A stretch of DNA of 64,000 bases from Seriola aureovittata (Eukaryota; Chordata; Actinopteri; Carangiformes; Carangidae). Made by a program: the position numbers and the translations under genes. Shown here piece by piece: positions 14,280 through 29,200 of this stretch. Positions within the stretch are counted from its first letter, which is position 1; each line of letters opens with the position of its first letter. Under the pieces are notes generated by a model. It searched no databases. It was not told where the DNA came from and was given only the letters and a program-made list of their open reading frames with translations. Location of the stretch: the NCBI RefSeq assembly GCF_021018895.1, contig NC_079386.1, positions 8,444,835 to 8,508,834 on the forward strand, written 5' to 3'.

Positions 14280-17200
14280 TTCCATCAGAAAATGATGCCA
14301 AACTTGGGAGGAGGACTCGAATAAAATGTTATTCCATGTCACATGTTTTTTAATTTTAACGTGAACAACACCTTTGGAAGGCAGTATGTGTGCCCCTAAA
14401 AATGGCAGCAGCTGCAAAACCGCCCTTCGGTGTGGCGCCAGTTCAAGAACAGCTCTGGAACAGACTTGGAAATATTCAGCCAGCTATTTCAATTTGAGCA
14501 TGCTGAGAAAACCTGGCATTTTTCTCTGCAAATAGATTTAAAAGGTGCCAGGTCATGTGTTGTCAGTGGTCTTTGGATTCTGAAGAGCAGTTAGGGATGG
14601 TTAAGCATGGACTGCTTCTCTCTGACTCCCCATATTTTATTCACAAGTGGTTTTGTTGTCAGTAGTAGTGGAGTGGAAGTTCTGGACACTTTTTCATGTT
14701 TAACAATGCAACTGATATCTGATCTATGAAGACCACCAGCAGATTCTTTTAAAATGAAAGATTCTGTTAACATCCTTGTTAAAACTGAAACTTAAAAACA
14801 AAAGTTTATTTTCTTTTATTCATTATTCATTATATATTAATTCTTTTGCTTTAACATTTTTAATTCATTATAAATGTAATTCTCATGTTTGGTGAACACA
14901 AATGAGACCGATAATGTGTCATCAGAACAAATAGCAGCATTGTTCACTGTTTTTTAAAGGTGTAATGTGTAAGATCGTGCTACTTGCTCCACATCCATAG
15001 GGGTTAGCATTTCACCTCTTCGCCCTTGTCCAGTTAATCATGTTGTTGTTGTTTTCCCCATGTTCCTTATACTTTATTATTTAGATTTGCATTTATTGTT
15101 GATTAAAATTGTTGATAGCACTGAAACAAATTATGAGTACATGTAATACAAACGGTATGTTTTTATTTACCTTTAAAAATATGAAGGCAAGGGGATACTG
15201 CATGACACATGGTTGTCAGGCTATAGCAACATGAGGAAGGGACGATGACATCATCACAAAGGCAGAATCAGAAAATATGGTTTATTGCCAGGTAGGATTT
15301 TACTTACAAGATATTTGGCTTGGTGTTTGGTGCAGTATACCATAAAGATTTGGTTAAGGTGTTACTGTAATGTGGTTGTTGATGGTTGATGAGGCCAGAT
15401 GCAGAAGAAAAGGCAGGTGCTGGTCCATCACTGGGGAGGACTGGACTGGAATTCTGGTCCTGACACAAACGTGACAGGACAATTAGTTTAGATCATACAA
15501 GTTCTTTGAATTCAAACATGTAAGGTCTGTTGTGTGTGTGTATAATAAATAGTAAGGATAGATATGAATATGCTAAAATAAAAAAGGAAAGTGGATCCTG
15601 AACCTGCTGGTTCTGGATCAAACAGTCTGTTTGTCTTACTTGTAAAAGAAAATTTACAGACACATTTAGTTGGACAACAGTCGCAGGAACAAGCAAAATT
15701 CTACTACATCACTAAAACGTCTGTCAACATCATCAAGCATACATTTTTGCCACTTGAAATGATTGTTGTTACGGTTTGTCATTTGCACTAATGATCGCTA
15801 CATCAAACCGCATTTCTTTACTCGGAGCTGTCTCCAGCGGTGGAAAAACTGACAGGATTTACTCGTGTTTTCTTCTTCTCTTTGCCGTTGAACGTGGTTT
15901 CTTGTCTGAGCGGTTCTTTGGGAAGGAGATCACTTTCTAGGCACTTCAGCCATCTCTGCATTTCTATGATGCTAGTCGGCTTTTGTTTTTTTAGTCGGGA
16001 ACTGTGGTGTAACTTTAGGCTCTGGAGGAATCTTCTTCGTGGGACTGAGGGCAGACTAGACGCTACACTGACTCACACATAGTTTCATAAAGTGGTATTA
16101 CAACACGATGCAGCTAGTTGGTTAGCATGCTCATTTTAGTAGATGTCTCTTAAATACAATAGGTGGAGATCTTGGTCATGACACCATCACTGTGGCTCCT
16201 TCACATACTATTTGATGGTGTTAGTTAATTTTTTGAACATTTTAAACAAAAATTCTGTCCAGATCTTACACATTACACCTTTACAGCTAGTTCTGTGGCT
16301 TGCACATCTGACCAGGGAGTCAAACGGTGGTGGAGAGCTTTTCTCTTGACTCATCAGTTCACTCATGCTGAACTTGGACACAGGAGAGGGCAGCTTATTG
16401 TGTTTGTGTCCTGCTTTACTTCAACTGTAACAACTGCATCTCCAAGCAAAGTATACACTGAAATAAATTAGTTTTAGCAGAAACAAGCAAATTAGTAGAC
16501 TCAACATGTTTGTGTACCCAATACACACTCTAAAACCGGCTCTCACTGGTTGTGAGGGTCAAGGCAGGATAAGTCCTGCCTTCTCATTTTTCTCTCACCA
16601 CTCCTGCACTAGCTCTTCTAGCTAACATCAAAAGCTTTAACAAGCAATAGATTTTTTTGTCTATGACTTATCTGTGGCCACCTACCCTCCTTCAGATGAC
16701 AGCTCCTTGACATCAAACGGTCAGAGTTACCCAGAGGCCTTTTGTGTGGGTTCAGGTGGCGACTGGAAAGCTGCCTGAGCCTCCACTGTAATGAGTGACT
16801 AGGCAGTGGCAGCGCAGGTGAGCACTGTAGGAATTCTGTGACCGCAAGCCTTTGAACCTGAAGGGAGGAGTGTGCATGTGCGTGCACACACGCACACTAG
16901 AGAGCTCTTTTAAGGGTCAGGTTGTCAGTGACAGCAGCTGTGTAGTAATGATGGGTGGATGGAGGTCTGGATGTTTTCATTGGACAAAAAAATGATGTGC
17001 AAGATACACCCTGTGTAGTAACCATAATATTATGGGTGTCTTTGCATTTGTATCATTATGTTACAGATGGCAAGGCAAGTCCCTCCTTGCCATTTTCACT
17101 TGTTTGCCATGTTGATGTTTGCATACTGAAATTGGGATTTCAGAAGATGACAGCCCAATTTGCTTATATTTTACAAGCATTTCCGTCTAATTGTTAGTTA

Positions 17201-20200
17201 TAAGCTCAGCAGAGAAAACTGGTTGAGGCCATAATCTCAATCTATTCAAATACATAATAAACCGGAATCACATTCTGTTATTGCTTTTTGTCAGCAAATA
17301 CTGAAAAAATGCTGATCATATGCCCAGGGGCAATGATGTGAAGTGCAAGAAAAGCCACTTTTGCTGAAAAGAATTACTTAAATGATTAATTGATGAGCAA
17401 AATTGTTGCAGTTTCATTATTTTATTGCTGTTTGAATTGTTTATATGATCTACAATATTTTTTTTCTCCACAGGGACCTGCGGAGTAACATGATCAGTCG
17501 CATTGAACCAGGCGCTTTCCTTGGATTGCCAACACTAAAAAAACTGTGAGTAGTGTTGGAACTTGTGCAACTTCACTGTCTCTTTAATGTGGTTCCTGCG
17601 TGTGTGTGCATACTCTACACTCTCAAATTTAGCTCCTCTGGGATTTCACTAAGGTGATTTTTTTTATTATTATTGCAACCAAAAGATCTAAATTCCAGTG
17701 TTTTTAGTTTGGAGGACTCTCTTTAATTTAATTTGCCATGTGAGAATATTTTTTTTTATGAAAACTGTGACTGAAGAAATGCCATTTGTTCAGTGTGTCT
17801 TCTGTTAGACTCGTGATTGTCATTTTGAAAAGTTGTTAAAGCCATTTTTTGTTGGTATTTTAAAGTGGTAGAACTGTTGTGTGGTCGTTCAACAGCTTTT
17901 AAGAATTCCATAGTTCAACAGTGAGTGTAGCGTCTGGGCTGTGATTTAATGTGCTGTTTTGATTGCATATATTTTTTAGCATATAGTTTAAAGCAGCTCT
18001 TGTTTTTTATCTATGCAATGCGCTGTGCGCAACTTTGTAGATCTAGATTGTATCCAGTGTCCATAAGGGAGCATGGTCAAGCAGCAGTCTATTTCTACTG
18101 CCTTGTTTTGTCTGGCCTTCCGCCAGAAACCACTGCAGACACCATGAGGCCTTATATACTTTCACACGCTCTGAAAAAAACTGTGTGAAGAGGGGGATAT
18201 GTAAACTTGTGTGTGTGTGTGTGTGTGGGGGGGGGGGGTATCCATGAATATCATCTGAGGATAATTTTGATTTGCAGAAAATACATAAAGCTAGAGTCCA
18301 TCTGGGATATGTGGTGTGTGAGTGTGGGAGGTCAGAGACTGTGTGCTTAAGTGTACAGTGGAGTGTTTCCCTTTGTGTATGTGCGTGCGCACATGAGAGA
18401 GAGAGAGAGCAAGAACACAGCATGAATTGGAATCATCCGACAGTGCCCAGTCGCTGCCAACACAAACTTGAGCTTGGCTGCTGCTGTGGAGCAGCAAGAG
18501 CGAGACAGGAAGGCAGTCAGCTCTTTGGCTCAGACCCGGCCTCATTCCCCACCCCCCGCTCCTCGATGCATATTCATGCCACACGCAGATGGATCCATGC
18601 CTGCCTATATGTCCTCTGCATATTAAAATTTCACCCCACACACAAGCTATTCACAAAGGCTTTCCGTATCACTACACAGTGATCTGTAACTTCTCGTGGT
18701 AATAATGCTTGTTCCAGAGCACAGTTTGGTTTTGCCTCAGGGTAACAAAGTTTAATTGGCCCCACCGCCCATCTCAGTTAATTTCAAAGGGTAGTTGTCA
18801 CTCACTCGACTGTGAAAGGGAGGGAGCACAGAATGGAGAAGACGAGCAAAGGAGACTATGAGGTAGTGCTGGACCCTGGGAATGTAAACACAGAAGCCCT
18901 TCATCAAGCGCTGGCATCTGCAGCAACACATCCACCCAATTTTTTTTTCAGTTTTTCGGAAAATGGGAGTGGATTACATAAAAAGAGACTCACCAGTTTG
19001 TTTTTTTATCTCACATTTATCTGGCATATATTTTGCACATGCTTCTCAACCTTGTCCTTATCTTTGACTCTACTCTGGTCAGACTCATTTACCTCCCTCT
19101 TCAGTATTAGTGTCCTTCTCATTTCAAGACATGCCATTTGAACCTGTTCATCTTACTTGTTTTGTCACAGAGCAGTGACGGGGGCATTTAAAGAAGTGGC
19201 TCCAGAAGTTTGGCCAATATGGGTTCTACACATCAGACATCAGTCTTGTTGAATTAAACAGCTTTTGCATCAACATATCTTAGGGCTAGTTGCATCCGAG
19301 AGGTTAGAAGTAACTTTGCAATTCAGATTTCTCTCCCAGTCTTGACCAGCTGTTGATCATCTACACACAAAACAAACAAAAATACTTAAATCTCAAGGAA
19401 TTTCTTAAATTTCCTCTATTTGGATGCAAATGCCACTTGATCCAAAATATTTACATCGCATGTAAATATTATGGACACATCATCACATCATGGCTTCCAA
19501 AAAGCTCTGTCTACACTGGATAACAAAGAGGCCATGTCCTAAGTTTTATTCGTTAGTACTGGACAAGCACCAGAGACAGTAAATCCTACATTTCCCAAAA
19601 TGCAGCTTGGATAGCATCTTTATTGCTTCCTAAATTCCCACTTCTGCCAAACCATCCCCTATTTTTAATGCGGGTCTACATCTTGTGCAATGCTCTCTGA
19701 AATTTTAAGTGTCTGGTTCAAACTGCAGTAACCCTGATGACATCACAATGACCTCATCAGTTATATTTGTAGACATGAGAAAGCTCTGTCCAGAGACATA
19801 GAAGACATTTTGCAACTGTTTTCACAGGCTGAGACGTACTTGTAATGACAAGTGCCGTATATTGTTTTCAAATATTTCAATTGACAAGAGCATTTTGAAA
19901 ATGATGTTTATATATTTGTGTGCTGAAATGTCAATATCAATTTAAACCAGGTCTTTAGATAAGACGACTAGCATAAAAAGATCCCTCCATTTGCACTTTT
20001 ATAACAGGATGAACATCTGATCTAGAAGTAGTCACTTGGTCCCAGTTTTCTGGGTTTCTTTATTGGGACACTCCACTATTGGTTACACCTTCAGTGGAAA
20101 GACAAGTGTTTCCCTTACCTCACTTTACACAGTTCATATACACACCGTTTCCACACAGTTCGAGATGTACTAATACATTCAATAACCCCGCCCTCTTTAC

Positions 20201-23200
20201 TCTGCATTCCACCAACAGCTGAACCGTCCCTGCTCGGGCCTAATCACATTGGGTTATTTTTGCTCCTAGTATCATCCACGACAACTGAAGCACTGCAGTG
20301 AAGCCGGCCTCTGTGCTGTTAATTTGCTACATGCCTGCAGCTCAAAGTCGTGTTTGAGATAAGTCTTGACGTATATTAGTTGACTAGAAAAACAGATAGA
20401 AAATAGAGACTTGAGTCCAAAGCCATATAACAAAAATGTTGTAAATTTTGAAAGATGAACATAGTATACATAGTAACATAGTAAAAGTGAGTGAAAGTAA
20501 TAGCAGTATCTTAAGTCCCTGGATGTAGCTGTAACTCTAGCATTTGAATCAAGGCGATAAAGTGAGATGAAAGTGTGCCTTTCGCAAGGGGAGCCCCCTC
20601 CCTCAATCCCCTCACTTTTCCTGTGTTATCCTTCCCTTGACACACAATGCTCGCAAAAATTGGCAAGCCTGCAAAAGGCGGCTTTTTCTCCTCTTCCAAG
20701 TGGAACTAATAACCTCACACAGTAAATTCCCCAGCTGGTACCTTAAGGACCAACTCCAATAATTACATAAATGCTCGGATGTTAGCATATGCCTGACAGT
20801 GATTTTCCAGGTATCACTTTGTGTCAGTATCGCATTCCTCGAGCACCCCGGGATACAGTTTAGCTGGTGGTTTGAGGTAAAGATCTGTCTCTTCTCCCAG
20901 GCTCTTGTTTCTTTTTGTGGCAATTTTCAGTGATTGGATCATTCACTGTTACAGTAGCTGTCAAGGTGCTCTGCCTTTGAACTGTGGAGTCACTATGACT
21001 GGTTGCTTTAAATGTTATCAATCTGGGAATTTAAAATATGTTCTGTTACCATATTCATTTTAGTTTGCTGGATAAAAATTGTGTTTTACAATTATAAATT
21101 TTTTTTTTTTTTTTTTAGATCAGATCAAATGACTACAGGTAACATGAAAGGAATAAATTGTAGTGTCAACCCCATAGACGATTATCATCTGTCCCCATAA
21201 CTCTATGGATTGTTTTAGGGTCTTTGGTTTTATTTCTCTCATCTTTGCTGTTTTGGTTCACCCTCATTGCTCTAATCAATCTTGTTTCCAGCTGCAGCAG
21301 GCAGCTGTTTAGAGGGAAAAAGCTCTGATAAACCCACCGTTCATGACCTGTCCAGCACAAAACAGCAGACAGACAAAGTTAACGATGATCCGGTAGAACA
21401 TTTAGCAGCTAGAGAGGCAGATATTTCCTTCAGGAGTTGGTGGAGACCAAAACAAAGATGAAAGGAGAGAGAATATTGAACTCAGCATATCAGATATTCT
21501 CACCGGCCTGTCAGAAACACAACTCCAACTGAATGCCAATATTGCTCCATGTCTGCTGGGTGTGTAAGTGGACAACTGCTCATTTTCCACAACAACTTTA
21601 TAAGGTTATAGCATGTCAATGTTGTGCTTCCAGATTGATCGGCTGCCCTGAAGTGTAAAAAACAAAAGTTTTATTCTGCTTTAAAAAACTAAAATCACTC
21701 TGATAAAAAGTTATTTAACGAAATAACTGCCTTAATGTTTTGTACATTTCTCTGCAAATAAAGGGTGGAAGGAGATAAAAGAATTGAGAGATTTGAGATA
21801 TTTTACTTTTTTTTTTAAACAAACTTATTACTGGGTTCAACATGAAACCAGCTATTGAAACACCCTTTTGGTTTTTGGTCATTAAAATAGAGCAGTGTCT
21901 GCATCTCATTTGGTTTAACTGAGCTGCTTGTGGATTATTACATTTGAATGGTATTTATAGGTCAAAAGTGGGGACTATGAAACATTTTACAATTTTAAAT
22001 AAAAGAACAAATTTATCGTGGGGCCAAAACTTTTCTGCTTGTGGGCCTCGTATCAGAGGATGCTGGACTAAAGTTAACATAGAGCTTCCAGTGAATGTTC
22101 CCTCTTTGTAGACATTTCATTGCATGTTTGCACACTGGGCATAATTCACAGAGGAAATATCGTCCTTTCCATGTGAGGTCCTTTTGCAAGGCGTCAGGAG
22201 TCTCAGACACTTCTATCTGATGTTTGCCAGAGACATCATGTCAGGTCACATCCAGAGGAGAAACACACACTTTTGACGTGTTTGACGTTAATCATAGGTG
22301 ATTAATCACCTCCCCGAGTGTTATTCTGCCTTTGATGTGTAGGTTCCCCTCGAGGCCCACACAGACATGATCTAAAATCACCTTGGAAATTGTAAACCCG
22401 TCAGCTGAATATTTGGGCTCCTTGCCTCAACCTGCTTCTGTTAAACTTGGCTTTAAAAAAAAAAAAAAAAAAGAACCTTAGCAACAGCAAAAGCTATTAA
22501 CTCAACTTAAACATTTTTCCATTTACCCATTTTTCTTTTAATATGATCAGTTTTTCCATGGCTTATCTTAACATCTCAACATTTCCTGCCTTAATGTGGC
22601 TCACTAATTGTTGGTATTTTAGACATTAGAGCTGTTATGTTGTGTTATTTCTTAAATATGGAAGAAATAAATCAGAAACCTTTTTTTCTGTGTTTCAGAG
22701 ACTTGTCCAACAACAGCATTGGCTGTCTGAACATAGACATCTTCAAGGGCCTCACCAGTCTGATCAGACTGTAAGTCATTAGTATTTTAATGAATCATTT
22801 CTTTGTAACAGGTTGATAATTGATAGTAATTGTTTGTCATAATTTATTTTTTTTCAGAAACCTTTCAGGGAACATGTTCTCTTCATTGGCTCAGGGGACC
22901 TTTGACAGTTTGGTGTCTCTGAAGTCACTGTAAGTATGATAAGGAGCCACTTTATTGCTGTGTACTAAAATCACATGCAGGCCTCAGTGTGATTGTGACA
23001 TCTGCATATTTAGCATGCACCCATAATGCAATTAAAACTGTGTTTAAGTCATAAAATATGAGAGAATAATTAGGCTTTTCCCTCAGGCAGATAGCTGTTT
23101 GTCACTTAACTTGGTAATTGTCACTTAAACCCCCCGTGTCTGTGTGTGTGTGCGTGTTTCTATACATTCACAGGGAGTTTCAGACACCTTACCTGCTGTG

Positions 23201-26200
23201 TGACTGCAACCTTCTGTGGCTGCTGCGTTGGATCAGAGAGAGGAACATTGCAGTTAAGAACACCAAGTGCGCCTACCCCCAGTCTCTTCAGGGTCAGCTC
23301 ATAACCCCCATCAGGCCAGAGCTCCTCACCTGTGGTAGGGACACACACACACACACACACACACATGAACTACACAGAAACATAAATAAGCTCATATACA
23401 TACATAGACTCACCACAGCTCAAAGATATCACCCTGAAAAAGAATCATTCATCATTTCAGTGACACTATCTGATGTGTCTTCTGTCCAGTCTCCTTTTAA
23501 AAGGTTGAAATAAGTCATGGCGAGTAGTTACACAGATTGCAGTGTCAAAATGTTGCACTGTCTCTTTAATTTCTCTGTTTTGGTATCAGTTAGGCTGGTG
23601 TCTGGGGACCAGGGGCTTGTGCAATGACATGACTGATAAGACAAGGGCTGCCCAGGCCACTGCTGCCTTTGTTTGTACTTGCTCATGTCTTATCAGTTTG
23701 GCACTCAACACAGTGAGGAATTATGAAATACACTGCATAGATCTAGCAAGAGCCAGTGGCCTGACATGAATGGCAAATAGCACTTAAGGATTCAAGACAT
23801 TGTTTTAGCTTCACTGTGTGTCCAAAAAGGGCCACGTCTGAAACAAAATGGCATTGTATCCAGAATAAATGGTGCTGAAAATGATTTGTGACAAATATGA
23901 ACCAAATCATAATTTTTTCTGTGAAAAATGACTGACTGGCCTGAATTATGTCTGGTGTCCTCAGATGCTCCTCTTGAGCTGCCCTCCTTCCAGCTGACTC
24001 CGTCCCAGCGCCAGGTCGTCTTTCAGGGGGACAGCCTGCCGTTCCAGTGTCAGGCCTCCTTTGTGGCCGAGGACATGCAGGTGCTGTGGTACCAGAACGG
24101 CCGCATGGTCAAGCCCGACGCTGCCCAGGGTATTTTCATCGAGAAGCGCATGGTGCAGAACTGCTCCCTGATTGCCAGGTAAGACAATATTTATGTTAGT
24201 CTTAGTGTAATCAGTGGCATTACATGGGGAAATTGAAAGAGTTGTGTCTTTGCAGTTCAGTTTATCTTCAGAAGACAATCTCCCTTATTATGTTACTGAC
24301 ACTACATCATATAACATTATCAGCATTTTATTTTCCGTTTTAATTTCCAACTTTTTCTGTTCACCATAAGACTGGAAGTTGTGTAAAAAATATCTGAAGT
24401 TCCACTGATTTTTTTAAACATTTTTTCCCCATCAGTGCGTTGACCATCTCGAACATCCAGCCTGGTTTTACTGGGAACTGGGAGTGCCGGATCTGGACGA
24501 GCAGGGGCAACACCACCAGGACTGTGCACATTGTGGTGTTGGAGAGTTCTGCCAAGTACTGCGCACCTGAACGCATTTCCAACAACAAGGGAGAGTTCAG
24601 GTCAGTGTAAGCATATGTAACCAGTCACAGAGCTACGCAATTAACACTAAGAATTGAGGTAACCCTCTCTGATGTAAAAGACAGAATTTTACATTATATT
24701 TAATGTTGACGTCCTCATTACAGTTCTTTATGTAATTAACGAAATTTACCCGGGCTACCCACAGTTGCAGTATTTCACATTGTTACAATTTGTACAGATA
24801 GCTGGTTTTCTTTGGCTTAAAATAGATTATTGAACAAAGGCTTATTTATAAATGATATGGGTTTTTAATTTGTTCATTTGACCTTTTTAATTTTCCAAAT
24901 TGAATACATACACTTATGTATAGATACATTCTCACAAAGTGACTATGTAAGGATGAACCAGTATATTAAAAGCATTACATGTACAGGAAATGTTTCCTTG
25001 CTGTCATGTCAAGCACTGTGGCCCCCCCTTGTGGTTAAACATATAAATGACTTCATGGCCTTAGCTATGCTTAATACATTACTGTGTTGCTAGTGATATT
25101 AAAAACGTTATAGCTTACATGACACAAACTTAGGAGAAAATTGCTTGACCTGGTTAATCAAGAATTGAAACAGCAGGGACTGATTTGACTTGGCTCTTTC
25201 CAGGTGGCCACGCACCCTGGCAGGGATCAGAGCCTACCTCCCGTGCAACAGACTGCCATCAAGCGCGGGCACCTACTCGGGGAGTTCAGCTGAAGAACAG
25301 CGGGCGTGGCGCTACTGTGACCGAGAGGGGCTGTGGGCGGAGGATGACTACTCCCGCTGCCAGTTCCAGAAAGATGTCACTAGATTTCTCTATGTCATCA
25401 ACCAGGTCTGTATGTGGTTGGTCAGCGTGTCATTTTCTGACCTGGGACTTTATTTTGCCTTGCCTTTTCAGTCAGTCCTTCACTTCAGCTTACACCCTTA
25501 CCTTGTTCTCTTCTTTGAACAGAGAAGCTGTCCTTAATGAATAACTGATATTCAAGCCTAACTTTTCTCTATATCTTCCTGCTGTAGATGCCTCTGAATG
25601 AGAGCAATGTGGTTCCCAGGGCTCGACGTCTCCTGGTCTACACAATTGATGCTGCCAACTTCTCTGACAAGATGGACATCATCTTTGTGGCGGAGATGAT
25701 TGAGAAGTTTGGCAAGTTTGTTGAGAAGTTTAAAGATGTAAGTACTGCGGTAAAAATCAGAAGGAAGTTACAGAACAAGCCCACATCGACAGCAGATTGT
25801 GACGCATTCATTTGGCGTATTACCCTGTCCAAGGACAAACAGATTAATACTCAACAGCTGTTTGTTGACATGTGGTTTAATGAGAAAGGATGTCTTGTCA
25901 TGACTTTCGGCACAGCTGTAGGCCAACACATTCAAACAAAGAAAAAAGAGTTCCTAGCATGTTGTACGTGCTGTGGGCAAGAAGCCCTCGGATTACAAAG
26001 CATATTAAAGGCTAGCCAGGCGACTTCAAGCTTGAAATGTGTTTCCAATAGTCATTTAAGTACAACAAGAGCCATGTCAAGCATCCCCCTCAAGCATGTG
26101 TTTAGTGCTGCTTGATAAAAACAAGATGCTGGCGGAACACGTTCACATTTCTTATGTTTCCACTCAAGTTATTTGTGTCAGATTGAGCTGCTGCTAAATC

Positions 26201-29200
26201 AGTGTTTGTTTGTTTGTTGTGTTTTTGTTTTTTTTTTATGTATTTTGCATATATATATGTGTGTGTGTATTCACTCGTGCCACTCTGTTGTCTCCCAGCT
26301 AGGTGAGGTGATGGTGAGCATGGCCAGCAACTTGATGCTGGCTGACGAGAGGGTGCTGTGGATGGCTCAGCGGGAAGCCATGGCCTGCTCCCGCATCATC
26401 GCCTGCCTCCAGAAGATTGCCGTCTACCGCCTGGCAACAGCACAAGCTTTCTCCCTGGTTAGTCCTGTCAACAATATTCTGTCATGTTGCACTTTAACAT
26501 TTTGTTTTATGAGGACTTATGTCATCATTCACTGTTCTTGTCGTCCTTCCAGACGTCCCCCAATATTGCACTGGAGGCCCACACTGTCAGGGCCAATGAC
26601 TGGAACGGCATGACCTGCATGTTGTTCCAGAGGCCCAACCCCGAGCGGACACCCAGCCAGGACCGCCAGCTCACCTTCAAATGCAACACCACCAGCTCCT
26701 TCTCCAGCATCCTTCACAAGGTCAGCTCCTGCCAAAGATAATTACAATTTGTCAGCACTGCCATTAGTGGGAGGTTTGGTGTGGGGTTTGGGTTTGACTG
26801 CATCATGTAAGCACATAAAATAAAATCCTCAAATGCTTAACATAATCAAAACAACTCTGAAAATAAACTGAACATATAAAATGAAATGTTTGTTTCACTT
26901 CATGGTATGTCTTGTCCCTGTAGAGCACCTTTGTGGAGGCTTCCCTGCAGCTTCCTCAGTCTCTCTTTACCCAGGCTGCAGTCCCTGGGCAGGCAGAGGA
27001 CACAGTCTACAAGCTCCACCTACTGGGCTTTCGCAATGGCAAGTTTTTCCCCTCCACTGGCAACTCCTCCCAACTGGCTGATGGAGGGAAGAGAAGGAGT
27101 GTGGCTACACCCGTCATCATGGCCAAGATAGGTGAGTCATAATGTTTTGGTATAGTCATAAATGTTTAATATGGGATTTTTATTTTTTTTTAATGAGAGA
27201 GTAGAAATCTGAAAATATTCTGACGCATAAAGCAACCGAAACTTGACAGCATGAGAAGAACCAAATAGCCATACAGCTTAACTAGGATACATTATCACAC
27301 AAGAAAATGAAAACTTTAAAGCAGCTGTCTATTCTGATACCAATGTATCTGTGTTGTGGATCAGACGGCATATCCCTGCATGTCTTGCGGACCCCCGTCA
27401 ACATCACCCTGCGGCGGTTTGCCCGCGGCTCAGACGCTGTGTCTGCCTGCTGGAACCTCAGCTTGGTGGGAGGTCAGGGAGGATGGCAGAGCGACGGCTG
27501 CCGCATCCTGGGCCATCATGACAACTTCACCACCATATCCTGCAACGCGCTCGGCAACTATGGCCTGCTCATGGTAGGACTTTTGATTGGACCATTCCTC
27601 CTCGTGATCATCGTTTTCATTGGGATGTTTGAGTGGCAAAGCAGCAGTTACGATGGCCTATTGTATGAATTTAACTTATTATAACAATATAATAATAATA
27701 CTTTTTTTTATTATTTAAATCACTTAAAGGATTTTTTTTTTTTTTTTAATCCACTGCCATCTTCATTCACGCAGCCCCCCAGTGGCCATTAAACTATACT
27801 AAAACTATTAAACTATAAAAGTGTTAGATACTTTGCATCTGGCACTTTGTAGTTGTCTGTAATCATTATCATTCATGGGTTTTGACATATATTGATGTGA
27901 CATGATAATATTAAATAACCTGTGGACCTCGCATCATCTGTCTTGCAGGACCTCAGCAGTATTGAGTATTTTTCTCCCGGTATCCAGCCCCTGCACCCAG
28001 TCATCTACGCCACTACTATTATACTCCTCCTCTCTCTGCTCACCATTATTGTTAGCTACATCTACCATCACAGGTAAGAGCTTTAACCTACTGTTGTTAT
28101 GTCATTTATGTTTTTCTGTTTATTCATATTCACTTATACAGCAGGATTTTTAATTTCTGCTTACAGTCTCTCTCTTCACTCCTTGCTTATTTCTAATTAT
28201 TAATGTAAATAGCAAAAATAATTTAGTTGTTTAGAATGGAAACATACATTCTAAACAAACATATAATTGAAATAGTAATAAAAGAATAACTGATGATATT
28301 AGTATAAAGATGTTTTTTGGATTATGTATTGATATTATGAAAATTATGATAATGTAGAAGTATGCTAATTCTGCCATGTATTGTATGTCCATTACTTCCA
28401 GGTCTGTCCGTGTGAGCCGCAAGTTTTGGCACATGTTGGTCAACCTCTGCTTCCACATCTCCCTCACCTGCGCGGTCTTTGTAGGTGGCATCAATCAGAT
28501 ACGCTATGCAAGCGTCTGCCAAGCAGTGAGTACACACCACCCGCACTCCTCCAGCACTCCAGCTGTGTCTGCTTTCCCCCCTCCAAACTTAATCGTCAGC
28601 AGTCAAAAATGAACAAGTGCTTCGGATGTTTTCAAGGGAAAAAAGTTGAAAAAGTTGCCTTTGGCAAAGTTCACTCCACTCATAAAACTGGAGGAAAAAC
28701 AGTAAAAGATACACAGAAAGATACAGTAGATCATTTCCATGGCTTGAGGCAATCCTACACCTCCCCTCATGGTGTGTGGTGTACTGAGACACATTCATTT
28801 TTCATTGCACAAAATACCTGGATGAAAAATTTTTGCAGAGAACTTTTTGTTTATGTATTTAATCCCCTCTGGCATAAAGCAATATCTCATAAGGTGATTT
28901 TTCACCTCAGGCTGATGATGACATACTCAGCTGAAAATTGCTGAAGGATCATAATGCCATTTAAAAGAACTCCTATCTACTGCATTCCAACATTTTTATT
29001 TTTACTGGTGAAACCATAAAACACAACAGGAGCATTTAATCATTCTTACGAAGGAGACTGATTGCATTTCATTTGCTTTAGTAAATGTCGCCCATATAAT
29101 GGTGCAATCTCTTCTAGGTGGGTATCTTGCTGCACTATTCTACTCTGGCTACAGCTCTGTGGGTGGGCGTGACTGCACGCAACATCTACAAACAGGTGAC

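Larger units (their letters stand above)
11066..17473 (+). other. adgra3: adgra3 intron 2 (6.4 kb)
   Basis: This intron holds a poly(A) run (about 11167-11184), a (CA)n tract, a (TA)n tract and the terminal-inverted-repeat element at 14955-16283. No exon is supported in the remainder. Confidence 0.8.

Noticed and set aside
28381..28944. 187-codon plus-strand frame overlapping adgra3 exon 16
   Set aside because: It is in a different frame from the TM2 exon, whose homology and splice phases are unambiguous. It is a shadow frame.
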